Shown here: piece by piece, positions 23,714-35,814 of the stretch
How positions within the stretch are numbered: position 1 is the first letter of the stretch
Layout: the number at the start of each line of letters is the position of its first letter
Source: Archegozetes longisetosus
Lineage: Eukaryota > Arthropoda > Arachnida > Sarcoptiformes > Trhypochthoniidae
DNA: 64,000 nucleotides
Direction: 5' to 3'
NCBI GenBank assembly: GCA_018873245.2
Contig: JAEMBT020000001.1
Coordinates: 7,196,220-7,260,219, forward strand
Translations under genes and position numbers: made by a program
The notes under the pieces: generated by a model
The model's input: the letters and a program-made list of their open reading frames with translations, nothing else
What the model was told of the DNA's origin: nothing
The model's database searches: none

Positions 23714-25861
23714 ATGAATCCAATAAATAAATTTCAATTATTTTTGGTAAAGTATATGTTTACATTATTATTGCTTGATTTGAAAGCTTTATCACAAGAG
23801 TTTTATGAGTTTGAAGAATGTGATTGCGGACCAATAGCAGAACCTCCAAATTTGAAAGTTATAGTCAAACATAATAAAACTATTGAACGATATGATGATG
23901 AGAAGCATAATAAACATAATTCTCTGGTTTGGTATCAATGTATCGATAGAAATAATCGTTTGGTCGGTAACAAAATGCGAAGATGTGATAGCGGAAAATG
24001 GTTGGGAAGTGTCCCGCGATGTGGTAATTAGTTTTTAACTTATTCAACGAAAAGTTTTTGCAGCTTTTAGTTATTATGATATGCTCAGAAAATGAAAAGT
24101 TCATTACTCATTTGCTTGAGAAATAAAAGTAAAATAATTAAGATTATCTTCAAATTCTAATATTTTTCTCATATTATTTCTCTCATGATGAGTTTAATTT
24201 GTAAAATATATAGAAAATTCTCAAAAAATCTAGAAAATAAAAAATTCATCAGTTATTAAGTCAAAAATTCAATTGAAATAATTTTAAATCTCACTTAGAA
24301 CAATATTACTTATATGATTAGTATCAAAAAGTTATTTCAGTATTTAGTTATTAATAATTTAGTTTATTGAAATGTATATAAGAAATTCTGTAGAATTCCA
24401 GCTTTTAAAACCTTATATACCTATATAACTCTATATAAATGCCCAGAAGTCTTCCGATGACTTTTAGACTAACGATAAAGTGACACTGTTAGCAACATTT
24501 GTAGCAATAGTTCAAAAAGTTAGCATCTAAAGAAATTGTTCCTACATAAGGTAGCAAAACAAAGCTAATTTAGATCTTCAGACCAGTTGTTAGTTTATAA
24601 ACACGATTATTATTATCTATAGTCATGAAACAGTTGATAGTTATAATCGATACATACATGGTTTAGTAATTAATAATTCTACTTAATAATGAGTTTTTTA
24701 AGAATCAACAATAACAATAATCATTAGTAATGATTAGTAAAAAATGTTTTACTCAACAAGAACCAGATTTTGGGGTTAAAGTTAGAAACAGGCAACTGCA
24801 GGCACAAACGAAATTCTACCGAAAATTGATTAATAAACTAAGTTCACTTTATTTTCGATCTAGCAATCAATTATCTTAATCAAACCCAACTTGCATTAAT
24901 GAAAATTATCGACTTCAACGGTGTAACAAATATTTCAACAATATATCTGATGGATAGCTACAGTATCTCGGGTGCATTCACACCACCTAAAGCTGGACGT
25001 CCAAACAATTGTCTCAAATGGAAAATAAGCCAACATCAGATTTGGTTTTTTAGATTAAGACATTCTGTTGATGTTCATTACATAAGAATTAAATTATATG
25101 CAGAAAATTTAAGACATCACTGGAGTTATGATGACATAATATTCGAAGTATTTCTAAACAGCTTATTGGGAACCAGATGCAAATTTTCAAACTCTAATTC
25201 AATAGATTATAAAGACCGGGTTAACAATAAGAATACAAAAAATTTTTTGACACTTGAATTTCTTTGCGAATCAGATTCGAATCTTATTAAGACAAATAAG
25301 GCTCATGGGATTTACGTAAATTTCTTTGCTAAAAAAAATATCAATATTTTTATGCTATCTGTTTGTGGTCTAAGAGTTTATCGTTTTCCTAAAAGTTGTG
25401 GTACACCAGACTATCCAGTTTTAGCTAATGTCAAATATTCTGATTTATCTGGAGAGTTTAAACAATATGAGTACACCTGCAAATGTAATGATCATGTGCT
25501 GGAAGGTTTGCGAAGTTAAGCTATGGTCAGATTTTGCTTATAAATCGTTGTAAATCACCTTTAGGGCAAAACAAGTTTAACTAATAGATTGACTCAGCCT
25601 CTAACTCAAACCTTTAAGTATAATAGGTGAGCGCATGATACCTATCAATGATATAGGACCAAAAGCTGACCAAAGTCGACAATTTCATATATGTTATAGA
25701 ATAAGATGTACTGAATTTCGTATCTTTAATACTCAGGTAATTACTATATAAGATGTGGGCCTAATGGCAAATGGATGGATGACTTTCCGATGTGTGTTTC
25801 AAAGTCTAACTTACCCATAAGTCGAAGATCAGGGATATCGGCAGATGGCAAAAGAGTATAA
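23714..25861 (+). CDS. Sushi/fucolectin-like receptor family, gene A, predicted secreted form
   Basis: Exons 23714-24023, 24864-25505 and 25737-25861 splice in frame at GT-AG sites to 358 residues. A signal peptide precedes sushi (CCP) domain 1 (CDCGPIAEPP..WYQCIDRNNRLVG..GKWLGSVPRCG). A domain of about 160 residues follows with NNCLKWKISQHQ, VDVHYIRIKL, FEVFLNSLLG and LSVCGLRVY, resembling fucolectin/F5-8C-like carbohydrate-binding domains. Sushi 2 (KSCGTPDYPV..CKC..GNYYIRCGPNGKW..FPMCV) spans the exon 2/3 joint. Soon after sushi 2 the frame meets TAA, so sushi 3, the transmembrane helix and the tail of its siblings are absent. Either a genuinely secreted product or a decaying copy. Exon 2 uses a GTTTGC donor, as in every sibling. 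Confidence 0.75.
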
Positions 25862-26700
25862 GAGAGTATTTTCGTGAAAAGTTCCTAAACCAAATATTGA
25901 AATTTTTAAAGCAAATTAGATTTTAAATGACAAAACTAACTCTTAAGAAACTTAATCTTTTTGTTTTATTCATTTGAAATTAGTTCATAGTCAATATTAA
26001 ACTTATTAAATACTAGAAATTCATAATTGAAATAAAATAAATTTAGTACAATCATTTAATTTAGATTATAATTTGTTGGGTTAATAAGAATTTGATGTGC
26101 TTAAGCAGGGATTTAACTGATTTTGGCGCAAACATATTGATCAGTGGCTGTCTATTCGATGAGTCCATGACCTGTATTCTTGAAACTTTGCAATAGTTTA
26201 TAGTTTTAAATGATAAAAAACCTCTATTTTTAATATTTCTGACAAACGAAAAACAAATGAGGGTAAACATATACGAGTATAGCACCAAAATCTGAAGTCT
26301 CTAAAATAGGGGATTTTGCATTTATATGATAAAAGTTTTGATAAATTTATCTTTACTTAGTTATAACTAGTAGTTGTAATGAAAAGTTCAAACTACTGAT
26401 ATCTCACATCACTCATGTACACCCAGGTCCTTTTAACCAAATAATCATTAAAATTTTTAGAGTATTTTACTGGTACTATACTGGTATATCCCACCCAAAT
26501 GAGCTATACTGAAAGTTTTAATATGCAATCATAAATAAATTTTTCACTTCAACAAATCTCATGAATGATTGCGATGTATAAAAGTTAGATAATTTATAAC
26601 ATATTAAGAAAACGTAGTCATTGCTTCTACAAGCTCGAAGTTAATAATAATCCAATTATAATATGCATAAAGTATCTTTAGAGCAAAACTAAAATTGGAT
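25862..26700. other. Intergenic region downstream of receptor gene A
   Basis: I could not find the missing sushi 3/transmembrane/tail coding sequence here, so gene A's 3' end appears deleted rather than merely frame-shifted. No other feature supported. Confidence 0.4.
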
Positions 26701-26702
26701 AA

Positions 26703-27806
26703 AAAAGGAGAACCCACGTTAGGCCATTGTGCATAGGCATTTTGATCTTGTAGTTCGATGGCAAGTATACTGATACACCTTCGACCAAAATATTAGATCT
26801 TTGTTACTTGCGGTTCCGGAGAAAAGAATTTCCTCACTTTTTTAATATTACGTCTATGAAACAAAGTTTGTCAAAAAAATCCCCGCCCAGTTATTTCTTT
26901 TCAGAATTCCGTTCAAAAATCAACAAAAATAAGAGAATAATTCTGGAAAAGTTTTAAAGTCACTCAAGACCTGGAACAGATTGAAGTTTTCATTTGATAT
27001 GCCTTTCATAGAAGAGCTCATTGAAGATGAATTTAGTGGTCATTATTTCTATTACTATTAGGCATTCAATGATACACAACTAAGCCTCAAACTGCCTCAA
27101 ACTATGGATTTGGACGTTCCACCGACAACTATTTCACCGATAGTCATCAGACCCATAATGGGTACCGATGAATGGCTGCATGACAAGTTCGAAACACTCT
27201 TAATCTTACAGTTAATTAATTGTTAAAAAGTGATATTCAAAATTTTAAAAGAGAATAACCCTTGAAGCGTTCATCTGATATACTTAAGACATTTCTGGAA
27301 ACTGTGCAAAAACCTTTAAAATGATGTCCATATAATCATCTGTTCCGATAGGTCCACCGATGAACAACAGTGATATGCACATCATTTCAAAGGTTTTTGC
27401 ACACAATTTTTAGAAATATAAGTCTTAATCATAGTAGAAATAATGATCACTGAACTGAAATCTTCTATGAAAGGTAACACATAGCAAATGAAAAATTCAA
27501 TCGTTCATTTTACTATGTTCGAGGTCTCGAACCACTTTGAAACTTTTCCAAAACTATTCTCTTATTTGTATTGATTTTTGAACGAGAACCTGAAAGGAAA
27601 CTAAGTGAGGGCGGGATTCAAATGATTTTTTAACATTAAATTTTGTTCCATAGACGTAATGTTAAAAAATGAGGGATATTTTTTCTCCGGAACCGCAAGT
27701 AACAAAGATTTAATATTTTGGTCTAGTATGTATCTATATGCTTGCCATCGAACTACAAGTTCAAAATTCTTTGCCATGCACAATGGCCTAATGTAGTTCT
27801 TCTTTG
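26703..27806. mobile_element. Long foldback element, about 1.1 kb
   Basis: The left arm (26703-27065) and right arm (27421-27806) are reverse complements over several hundred bases. Shared landmarks are TAGGCCATTGTGCAT, TGTAGTTCGATGGCAAG, CTTGCGGTTCCGGAGAAAA and GGTCATTATTTCTA. A nested inverted repeat lies at the centre (AAAAACCTTTAAAATGATGT near 27310 against ACATCATTTCAAAGGTTTTT near 27375). No coding capacity seen. Foldback or inverted-repeat transposon; family unassigned. Confidence 0.75.
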
Positions 27807-29517
27807 TTATATTTAGTTTAATTACATTTCCTATGTTTGTGTGTGATATATCAATTTAAAGAAGAGTTTATTTACTATAACATGGCCACATTGAAAAATT
27901 ACAAAAATTTTACCTGGGATCTGTAAGGACACAAACTTATAGTCCATCTGGCTTCTAAGAAAACAACCGGGAATCTATAGTCTATAAAATTTACAAGGGA
28001 GTACCTGACCACAAAGTGACCGATTCTAAAAATATTTTTACCACAAAATTGTCATGATATGACATGTTTATAAAGGCTATCCAAATCGGCTGACCTACAT
28101 TAGCATTCATGTTATCTGATGACTCGATTATGATTCCTCTTCAATAATTTCATTCAATATCAATGTCTGCTCAAAATAGTTGAATAAATTGTCTGCTATT
28201 TTTCATTCTTCGATATTTCTATCTGATTCACAAAAATCTGAATAAATTTCATTGAATTTTTCTTTGAAAATCAAGAAAATATTTGATAGATTCAACATTT
28301 TCAACAGAACAGAAACTTAAGTGAATGAAGATTTTGTAATTTTTAATTGGTTTCAGAATTACTCAAATAGATATTTTAATAGTTTTTTCTCGAATTTTCT
28401 CAACTCTTTTAATAATTTACCATGAAAATTCCTCAAAGTTGTGAGAATTCTCATCAATATTATTAATAGAATAATAATTTGATAAAATACGCAGTTATCT
28501 CTAATATAAAATAATGAGTGTGAGCATTGAAAAGTTTGTACTGAAAGGATTTGAAAATAAACCCACTAATAAATTAGAATTTTTAATTTATGATTCAACT
28601 GAGAAATAAAGAACAATAATGTTTTAATCTAATGTATTATTCAACTCGAATCCTGAATATGCATTTTTGTCACTCTAACTTCAATTCATTTCGCTTTAGG
28701 TTACACACAATCTTCCTAACAATATAGAAAGTGCTATTAAGTTTTGCATAGATTATAAAATTTCAAAATTTGATAGATCGTATTCTTGTGCAGTTGATTT
28801 GAATAGCACTTATGATCATGAGGCCTGGCAAAGTGTGAAAATATTAACATCTGCTCCGCTCTGCATCCGCTGACAAAAAAGGCGGATACCCACACCCGAC
28901 CTGTAAAAAACCGCATTTTGAAGTTATTATTTATTTCAGCCAAACTCATGTAAGCGTACAATAAATTTACTTATGATTTAAAAACAATTATAATCAGTCA
29001 TTGTTTGTAATAAAGTCTAAATTGCGTAAAATAATGTCAAAATTAGATCTCATGAATAGTGATGGTCAATATAAATGTCACCTTTAAAAAATGTATGTAG
29101 ATTTCCCTAAGCGCATTATCTTTCTTCCAAAAAGGACTACAAGGTTCGCGATGACTCAGCCCTAAGTCTACTGGCCAGATTCGCTTTAGAGGTGGTCAAG
29201 TGAGGTATGAAAATGTTCAGCTCAGTCTACTGAATCCAATAATCTCACATCGCAAGGAGTGGGGTTTCAGGGACCCCCTTAGACTCAAAACTACATTCAC
29301 CCTAGTTTTAATATCGCATTAAACTTTTTAAAACTTTATTATTGATAATTAGACATCGAATACGCTCATAATCCTCTCATTTTGAAGCAATAAGACTTTA
29401 TTGAAAATAAAGATTTATTTTAATTTGAGACGCCCAGATAATTTATATTATACTAAATAAAAAAGAATTAATTAAACAATAAACAAATAAATATAATCCA
29501 AACAAAGAAAAAGCTTT
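27807..29517. other. AT-rich intergenic region
   Basis: 28850-28915 is a GC-richer patch (CGGATACCCACACCCGACC) of the kind found at the ends of some hAT elements, but I could not define a partner end. Around 29300-29420, sequence with AACTTTATTATTGATAATTAGACATC is shared with 44270-44390 upstream of gene D, so the 5' flanks of B and D are paralogous. Confidence 0.4.
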
Positions 29518-29757
29518 GTTAACAAATATTTTTATTTTCTAATGAGTTTACGTACAGTCCGCCTGAACTCACAAACCTAGTCCGCCTAAGTTTAAGTTCT
29601 CGTTGGATCTATGCTTGTGACGCCAATTATAAATTCTATTTAAGGTTGGCTCTCAATAAATACTTGTATAAAAAGCCTCAAACTTTAATAAAATCATTCA
29701 GTTTTTCTTTGTGCACAGAAAGTGCTGTTTTTTTATTTTAATTTTTTTCTAACACTT
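29518..29757 (+). mobile_element. Possible solo LTR of a retrotransposon
   Basis: It begins TGTTAAC and ends TCTAACA (TGTTA..TAACA). It contains a TATA-like TATAAAAAGCC near 29666, followed by AATAAAATC, in LTR order. No exact target duplication: the flanks share only CTT. Low confidence. Confidence 0.25.
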
Positions 29758-30098
29758 TGATCGCTTTTTATAATTATTCGCAGTAGTGCTTCTTATCGAG
29801 CGCTCCCAACAAGTCTTCCTTTTAAACAAAACAAGCACAAACATATTTCTGTTCTACAAGTGAGGACTTAAACAGGTCTGCGATAGCACGTGTTTTCAGC
29901 CCTGTCTGTCTCTCCCGATTTATAGCATTGCAGCCGCAAGAGCTCCGGACTTGCGAGCTTGAAAATTAAAGTCGACCCTAAGCGTCACTCAGCGATCATT
30001 ACTCTACTTTGGAGATGACACAAATCAAAGCTTTGAGCTTTAGATACAATTTTTTCACCCGAAAAAAGATTTTTATTATTTATAAATGAACTCAAAAA

Positions 30099-30288
30099 CT
30101 ACAGGAAGAGGGCATGTACAAGGAATCACATCCTATGCGTCATGATTGCTATTGAATAACAATAATTCCATGGAAAGCGAAAGTCAATGTTGACTAAATG
30201 TTAAATTTATATCAGACAATAATAAACTTATAAAATTATTTTATAAATAAAATTCTTTTCCATAACATTCATTGACAATTTTTTGACT
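30099..30288 (+). promoter_or_regulatory. Conserved upstream block of receptor genes, copy at gene B
   Basis: About 190 bases before the ATG are shared with 35815-36004, 36056-36261 (gene C) and 44622-44824 (gene D). Common landmarks are ACTACAGGAAGA, a CTCACATCCTATG-like stretch, AAATGTTAAATTTATATC and GACAATAATAA. Position and conservation suggest promoter and 5' UTR. No transcription data are available here. Confidence 0.45.
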
Positions 30289-32213
30289 ATGAATTCAATG
30301 AGCAATGTTTCGTTAGTTTTAGTAAAATTGATGTTTATATCATTATTGTTTGATTTAAAAGTCTCATCACAAGATTGTAATGAGCCCAAAGAATGTGATT
30401 GTGGGACTGCAGCAGAACCTCCAGGTTTGGAAATTATAGTCAAACGTAATAACTCTATTGAAAATTATAATGTTGAGAAGCATTTTAAACATAATTCTCA
30501 TATTTGGTATCGATGCGAAGATAAGAATAATCTTCTGGTAGGAAATGAAACCCGAAGGTGCTATCGCGGAAAATGGTTGGGAAGTGTTCCGCGATGTGGT
30601 AACAATTCTCAATATATTTCTCATAGTCAATATTAAATCTCTTGATAAAAACGTTTTCAACTTTTAATTCTTGTAACATGGCCCAAAAAATGAAGGCGAT
30701 TGGTAATTTTTTTCAAAAGATAAAAGTAAAACAATTAAGACTTTCTCAAACTTCGATATTTTCTTCTTATATCATTTCCGTCATCACTAGTTCCCCGAAA
30801 TTTATATAAACATGTCTAAAATGTTTTGGAGATAAGAAAACTTAATCATTGTTTAAAGATCTAAAATCATAACTAAAGCAGTTTTAAACCTTGTTTAAGA
30901 GCATGATCCTATTTATATATTTAAAAGATTATCAAAATTATTATTGAAATTATTGATAAATAAACTAAAATTCAATTGTTTTCCTATCTAGCAATCAATT
31001 ATCTAAACCAAACCGAACTCGCATTAATAAAAACTGTCGACTACGTAAAACCAGTGGTTTACTCGACTATAACTGTGAAGATATACAATGATTTAGGTGC
31101 GTTTACACCACCCATAGCTCAACATCCAAAAAGTTGTCTAAAATGGGAGATAAGCGAAGAGCAGGATTGGCTCTTTCAATTAAAACATTCTGTTGATATA
31201 AATTACATAAGAATTAAATTACATGGACAAAATTTAAGAGATCATTGGAATGGCCACGAGATAAGATTCGAAGTATTTCTAAACAACTTGAGGGGAATTA
31301 AATGCAAACTTTCAAACACTAATCCAATTAATTATGAAGGAAATGACGACAATAAGAATATGAAAAATTTGTTGACACTTGAATTTCTTTGTGAATCAAA
31401 TTCGAAAATGACTGAGGCAAATAAAATTCATACGATTCATGTTAATTTCACTGCTGAGAAAAATATCAAAACGTCTGTGTTATCCCTTTGTGATCTAAGA
31501 GTGTATTATTTCCATAAAAGTTGTGGTGAACCAGACTATCCAGTTTCAACTCAGGTCAGACAATCTTATTCATCTGAAGAGTTTGCACAATACGAGTTTA
31601 TCTGTAAAGATAATGATCCTGTGTTAATGGGTTTGCAAAATTAGGCCTTAGTCAGATTTTGTTCGCAATGATTGTTGTAAATCACACTTACAATTAGAAA
31701 TTCAAATGAGGCAATAGAAATATGGAATATATTCCTCTAATCTCACTGTAAAATTTATTCTTATTGTGTTTATGGTTTACAACAATGTAGAGCCAAAAAC
31801 TGATTAATGCAGAAAATTTTTGTAAACTTTAGAAACAATGATGTAATGACTCATGTCTTCGATATCCAGGTAATACTCATGTAAGATGCGGACCTCATGG
31901 CAAATGGATGCACAACTTTCCAATATGTGTTTCTAAGTCTTACTGCGAATTATTAAAAAACGATTCAATAGGGAACGCACTCAGTATTGCGTATGAATCT
32001 ACAGTAAAAGGAGAAAATGGAACGCATTTTGTACCAAACGGAAAAACGGCTCAGTGGCACGGACTATCTCCTAGTGAGAGACCTGATTGTGCTCTTAATG
32101 ATTTAGCCTCAATGGCTTCGTTCACGATCTCAATACCCAAGCGGATAATTATGATACTATACGGAATACTAATATTTTTGTTTAATAGTAGTATAGGAAA
32201 GGCCTTTTCTTAA
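30289..32213 (+). CDS. Sushi/fucolectin-like receptor family, gene B, tail-less
   Basis: Exons 30289-30598, 30992-31630 and 31870-32213 join in frame to 430 residues. Order: signal peptide (LMFISLLFDLKVSSQ), sushi 1 (CDCGTAAEPPG..WYRCEDKNNLLVG..GKWLGSVPRCG), fucolectin/F5-8C-like domain (KSCLKWEISEEQ, VDINYIRIKL, LSLCDLRVY) and sushi 2 (CGEPDYPV..GNTHVRCGPHGKW..FPICV). Sushi 3 has lost a block of exactly 30 codons relative to gene C, including two of its four cysteines. A shortened hydrophobic end (IIMILYGILIFLF) is followed by stop, with no tyrosine tail. The product may be a poorly anchored or secreted form. Large parts of exon 2 and exon 3 are about 99% identical to gene C. Confidence 0.78.
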
Positions 32214-33270
32214 TATCGTCATAAATCGCAGTAATTTGAGCAATTCTAACTCAGTTTTCCAGCTTACAAAAACTTTATTTTAAAATAACTCGTTTTTTCG
32301 CTGACGAGAATTTATACTACATCAAATTTAACTTAGGAAATAATTAGTACACATTTCGAGTATCAAATAACTTTATTTTTTACTCTCAGTTTTGCATTAA
32401 AATATTTATTATTTCGGTTACTCGTTATATATTGTATACTATGAAAAGATTTTTAGCTGTATAAAGAAATCTATAAATATTAATTAAGTATCATTTTAGC
32501 ATTCAGTTTTTATTTAGGTTCAATCGATTCTACTTTTACATATTTATGAGATCAAATTGATTAAAGTTTTCATTAACATAAATATTTAGCATAGCGTAAT
32601 TGGCTTTTCTTTTTATACAATAAACGTATAATATCAATGATATGAGCAAGAAATTAATATAATAAATATCACATAAATAAGATATTATTCAGATATGGAC
32701 TCTATAGACTCTTTTGTGATGTAAATATCACTCGAAACTGTAGTTTCACTTTCGTGTTGGTAATAATTGTATATATAATCTTTTGAAAAATTAAATAAGT
32801 AAATGATTTTAAATATACAATTAATTTAGAAACTGACTACAGTGCTGGAAGTATGTATAAACTCACTCGAAAAATGGATAACTCAAGAATGAATTTATTA
32901 ATTTTGATGAAATTTTGAATATAGAATTTTTGAATCCCGATTAAATTTCATACTAAATTTCTTAAAAAAATTTAAATCCATTTTCAAGATATAGCTCAAA
33001 GTCCATTTTAAGGTGGAAATTCTCTTAAGCTTAGTTCTAGTTCTGTTGAATTAATCACGATTAAAAATTAAGATGACGAGATTTTCCGATGAAAATTTCG
33101 AAAACACCTTATGGCCAGCCATTGGTTAGACTTCCGAAAGCGTATAACTTGATTGGTGGCCAGTATAGGAAAATTCAGGCTGCCGAATCCCGATGGTAGT
33201 AATTAAGGGCCATTTGAAAAACCAATCGGACTAAAACTGTCTTAGACTTCTTGATCGGGTTAAAGTTTGA
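32214..33270. other. AT-rich intergenic region downstream of gene B
   Basis: No gene supported. The plus strand around 33070-33250 has a mildly GC-richer look and borders the foldback at 33279; it may belong to the same decayed Tc1-like element. Confidence 0.35.
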
Positions 33271-33278
33271 TATTTACG

Positions 33279-33777
33279 CTAGCCGCTTTAAATGGATGAT
33301 TCCTGGGCACGTGAACCACTCCGAAACGTATTAAACGGTGAATATTCAAAATCTGAAATGACTAGAACTCGAATTCTGTTCACCGATTTTGTTTGATTTA
33401 TACTCAAAACTCGTCCTCGAGAACTCAAATATTAACCATAAGGTTCTGGTGAACATCATTGAATTCCGTATCCTCTATTCTCGTCAAAGGGAATACTACT
33501 GAAACTTATAATTATTTGGTATAATCCATCAGTGTTAGAAGCTACTAACAGATTAATGGCATTCACTTTGACGAGGATAGAGAATACAGAATTTAATTAT
33601 GTTCACCAGAACCTTATGGTTGATTTTTGAGTTCTCGAGGACGAGTTTTGAGTATAAATCAAACAAAATCGGTGAACAGAATTCGAGTTCTAGTCATTTC
33701 AGATTTTGAATATTCACCGTTTAATACGTTTCGGAGTGGTTCACGTGCCCAGGAATCATCCATTTAAAGCGATTAGC
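33279..33777. repeat. Large inverted repeat, 217-bp arms, 65-bp loop
   Basis: 33279-33495 is a near-exact reverse complement of 33561-33777. Landmarks on one arm and reversed on the other: TTTAAATGGATGATTCCTGG, CGGTGAATATTCAAAATCTG and CTCGTCCTCGAGAACTCAA. The right arm overlaps the 3' side of a Tc1-like transposase fragment, so that fragment is present twice, head to head. Confidence 0.85.
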
Positions 33778-34200
33778 AGTCGACCACAGTCGACTACTAT
33801 TTCCACTCGAAATTCTGAACTCATCGATAAAGATAATACATGACCAATCGACAAGAGTCCAATTGATCATTTGGTTGGCATAACTCAGTCTTCTGTTCTT
33901 GTGATATTCTTTCAGTCGACTTTTGATGGCGGCGACTCTGCATCTCACTCTTGGGAAAAAATAAATAAATTCAAATCATAAAATATTGTTAAAATTTTCC
34001 TTGATTACTGAGTCGAACCCTTAGAGTAATGTTGGACGCTGGTTGAGGCCTTCGTTGTCTTGAATAGCTGTCGTATTTCTCAACTAGTTAATGTCATCAC
34101 AATTGTCTGCCAGTGCTCTCAACGTCTGGTCGTCTTCATTAGCCGTCTTTTTAAGCCTCTTCCTGGTCGATGTGTTTTCAAAAAGAGCTCATCTTCGTCT
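33721..34200 (-). pseudogene. Tc1-like transposase N-terminal half
   Basis: On the minus strand, 33948-33721 reads MRCRVAAIKSRLKEYHKNRR then LSYANQMINWTLVDWSCIIF and IDEFRIS. This is the Tc1 stretch leading to the first catalytic aspartate (usual form: A..h..W...dW..v.FtDEs.f). Further upstream (34200-33960), broken frames look like the helix-turn-helix part. The frame stops soon after WMIPGHVNHSETY, and the second aspartate and the glutamate are missing. Dead copy. Confidence 0.7.
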
Positions 34201-34695
34201 TTAATACGACTCAATTTATTAAAATGTTCTCAATAATTCCTGAAGTTTTAAATGAATTAAATATTTAAAAATGAATGTGATATTCACCAAAATCTCGTAT
34301 AATCGCCGACATCCACCTTCCCTGTGCTTTCAACTTAGATTTTCGGAATTTTAATTCACTTTTGTAAGTATTTAACAGTATTTTGATTATCAACTAATAA
34401 TATTAATCAATTGTTACGATTTTTTTTCAAATTTCAAATCAAACTTCAAATGTGAGCAAATCAAAATTTTTCAATAAATTATGTTCAAAATGTATTTCAA
34501 TTTGAAATTTTGTAGAGACATGAAGTTTGTTTTAATTTCTTTTAATATTATTTAGTAAACCTAGCAAATTAATCGTTAATCGGGGGGAGATAACATTCAT
34601 TTTAGTGATATTTCGTTTAAATGGATAAGTATTTCAAAAGTTATCGAAGTTTGAATACCGTCAGTCAATTTCTAAATTGAAAGTATATATGTATA

Positions 34696-35172
34696 CACGG
34701 TGACCAGACTTTCCGCATTGTGCGGGACAGTCCCTGATTGAGCGGCTTTGTACCGTAACATGCAAGCCCCCGATGTGAGATACATTTTTCCCGCATTCCA
34801 CAGATATTCTAATATAAAAAATAATCATTATAATTGTCTAAACGAGAATAGTATTTTTGGATAGTTCTAGGAACCAGTTATTTCACACATAAATTACATC
34901 TCTGATGTAAGAATAGTTTCATTAATCTTATTGAGAAGTTGACTACTTTTATGCACCGATTGACTTTATACTTATGATTAACTATATTGGTCTTCATTCA
35001 GAAATTCGAGAATTTTTAAAAGCCTTTGATTGATTTTAAAATTTACCTGTTATTATTCAATGTTAGACATTTTGATGCTTTTGTGGATTTCTATTTGTTG
35101 TTTTTAAATCAAAGAAGGAACCTTTTAAAAAGTGTTGCCCCTCATTACACCGATCTCTATCTGGTTACCCTG
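34696..35172. mobile_element. hAT-type MITE, perfect 8-bp target duplication TATGTATA
   Basis: The left end CACGGTGACCAGACTTTCCG and the right end, reversed, CAGGGTAACCAGATAGAG are imperfect terminal repeats. The 8-mer TATGTATA flanks both sides (34688-34695 and 35173-35180). No coding capacity. The GGTGACCA-type end is shared with the elements at 38811 and 43529. Confidence 0.8.
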
Positions 35173-35814
35173 TATGTATAAAATATATCCCACGAGTAGA
35201 TAGACAATTCAATAATATTAGTAATAAATTATTGATATTATATATAATCAACTTCTCGAATTTCAAAGTTATAATACCTAGAAATACAAAAATATTTAAT
35301 ACAACAAACGAATATCAAATAAACTTACCTTAACTCAAATTAAATAAAGATATTTTTTAATCTTTAAGTAACAAGTAATATTTGTCAAACAGTTAAAATT
35401 ATAAATTATAAACTAATAATCGAAATTTTGTCATTAAATTAGAGAAAATAAAACTAATTTTCGTAAATACTGTTTTTTTAAATAAATTTTTTAATAAAAC
35501 CAATAATAGTATCGATATTAGCTAACCAAATATACTTATGTCGTTCTGGTTCGAGCTCATAAACCTAAATGTATAACTGGGGACTAAAATTAATTATTTA
35601 CCCAGAATTCTGAAACAAATATTCTATAAATTCTTAGTAATATTAGACTTTGTTTAATTGCAATCTTTTATTTTCTTAAAAAATTATAAGTATTTAAAAT
35701 AATAATCAATAAAATACATAAAAGGAATATAGCATAAGATTTAGACGTGCTTTCGTTATTTAGTTGAACTCTAAGTTATAGAACTTTTTTCACTGCTTCG
35801 TTTTATTTTTGACG

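Noticed and set aside
28737..28961. Minus-strand open frame of 74 codons
   Set aside because: It covers a GC-richer transposon-like patch, has no recognisable domain, and lacks homology to anything else in the window.
30367..30660. Minus-strand open frames over receptor exon 1 (also at 36340 and 44982)
   Set aside because: Antisense to the conserved sushi 1 exon and present in every copy only because the exon is conserved.
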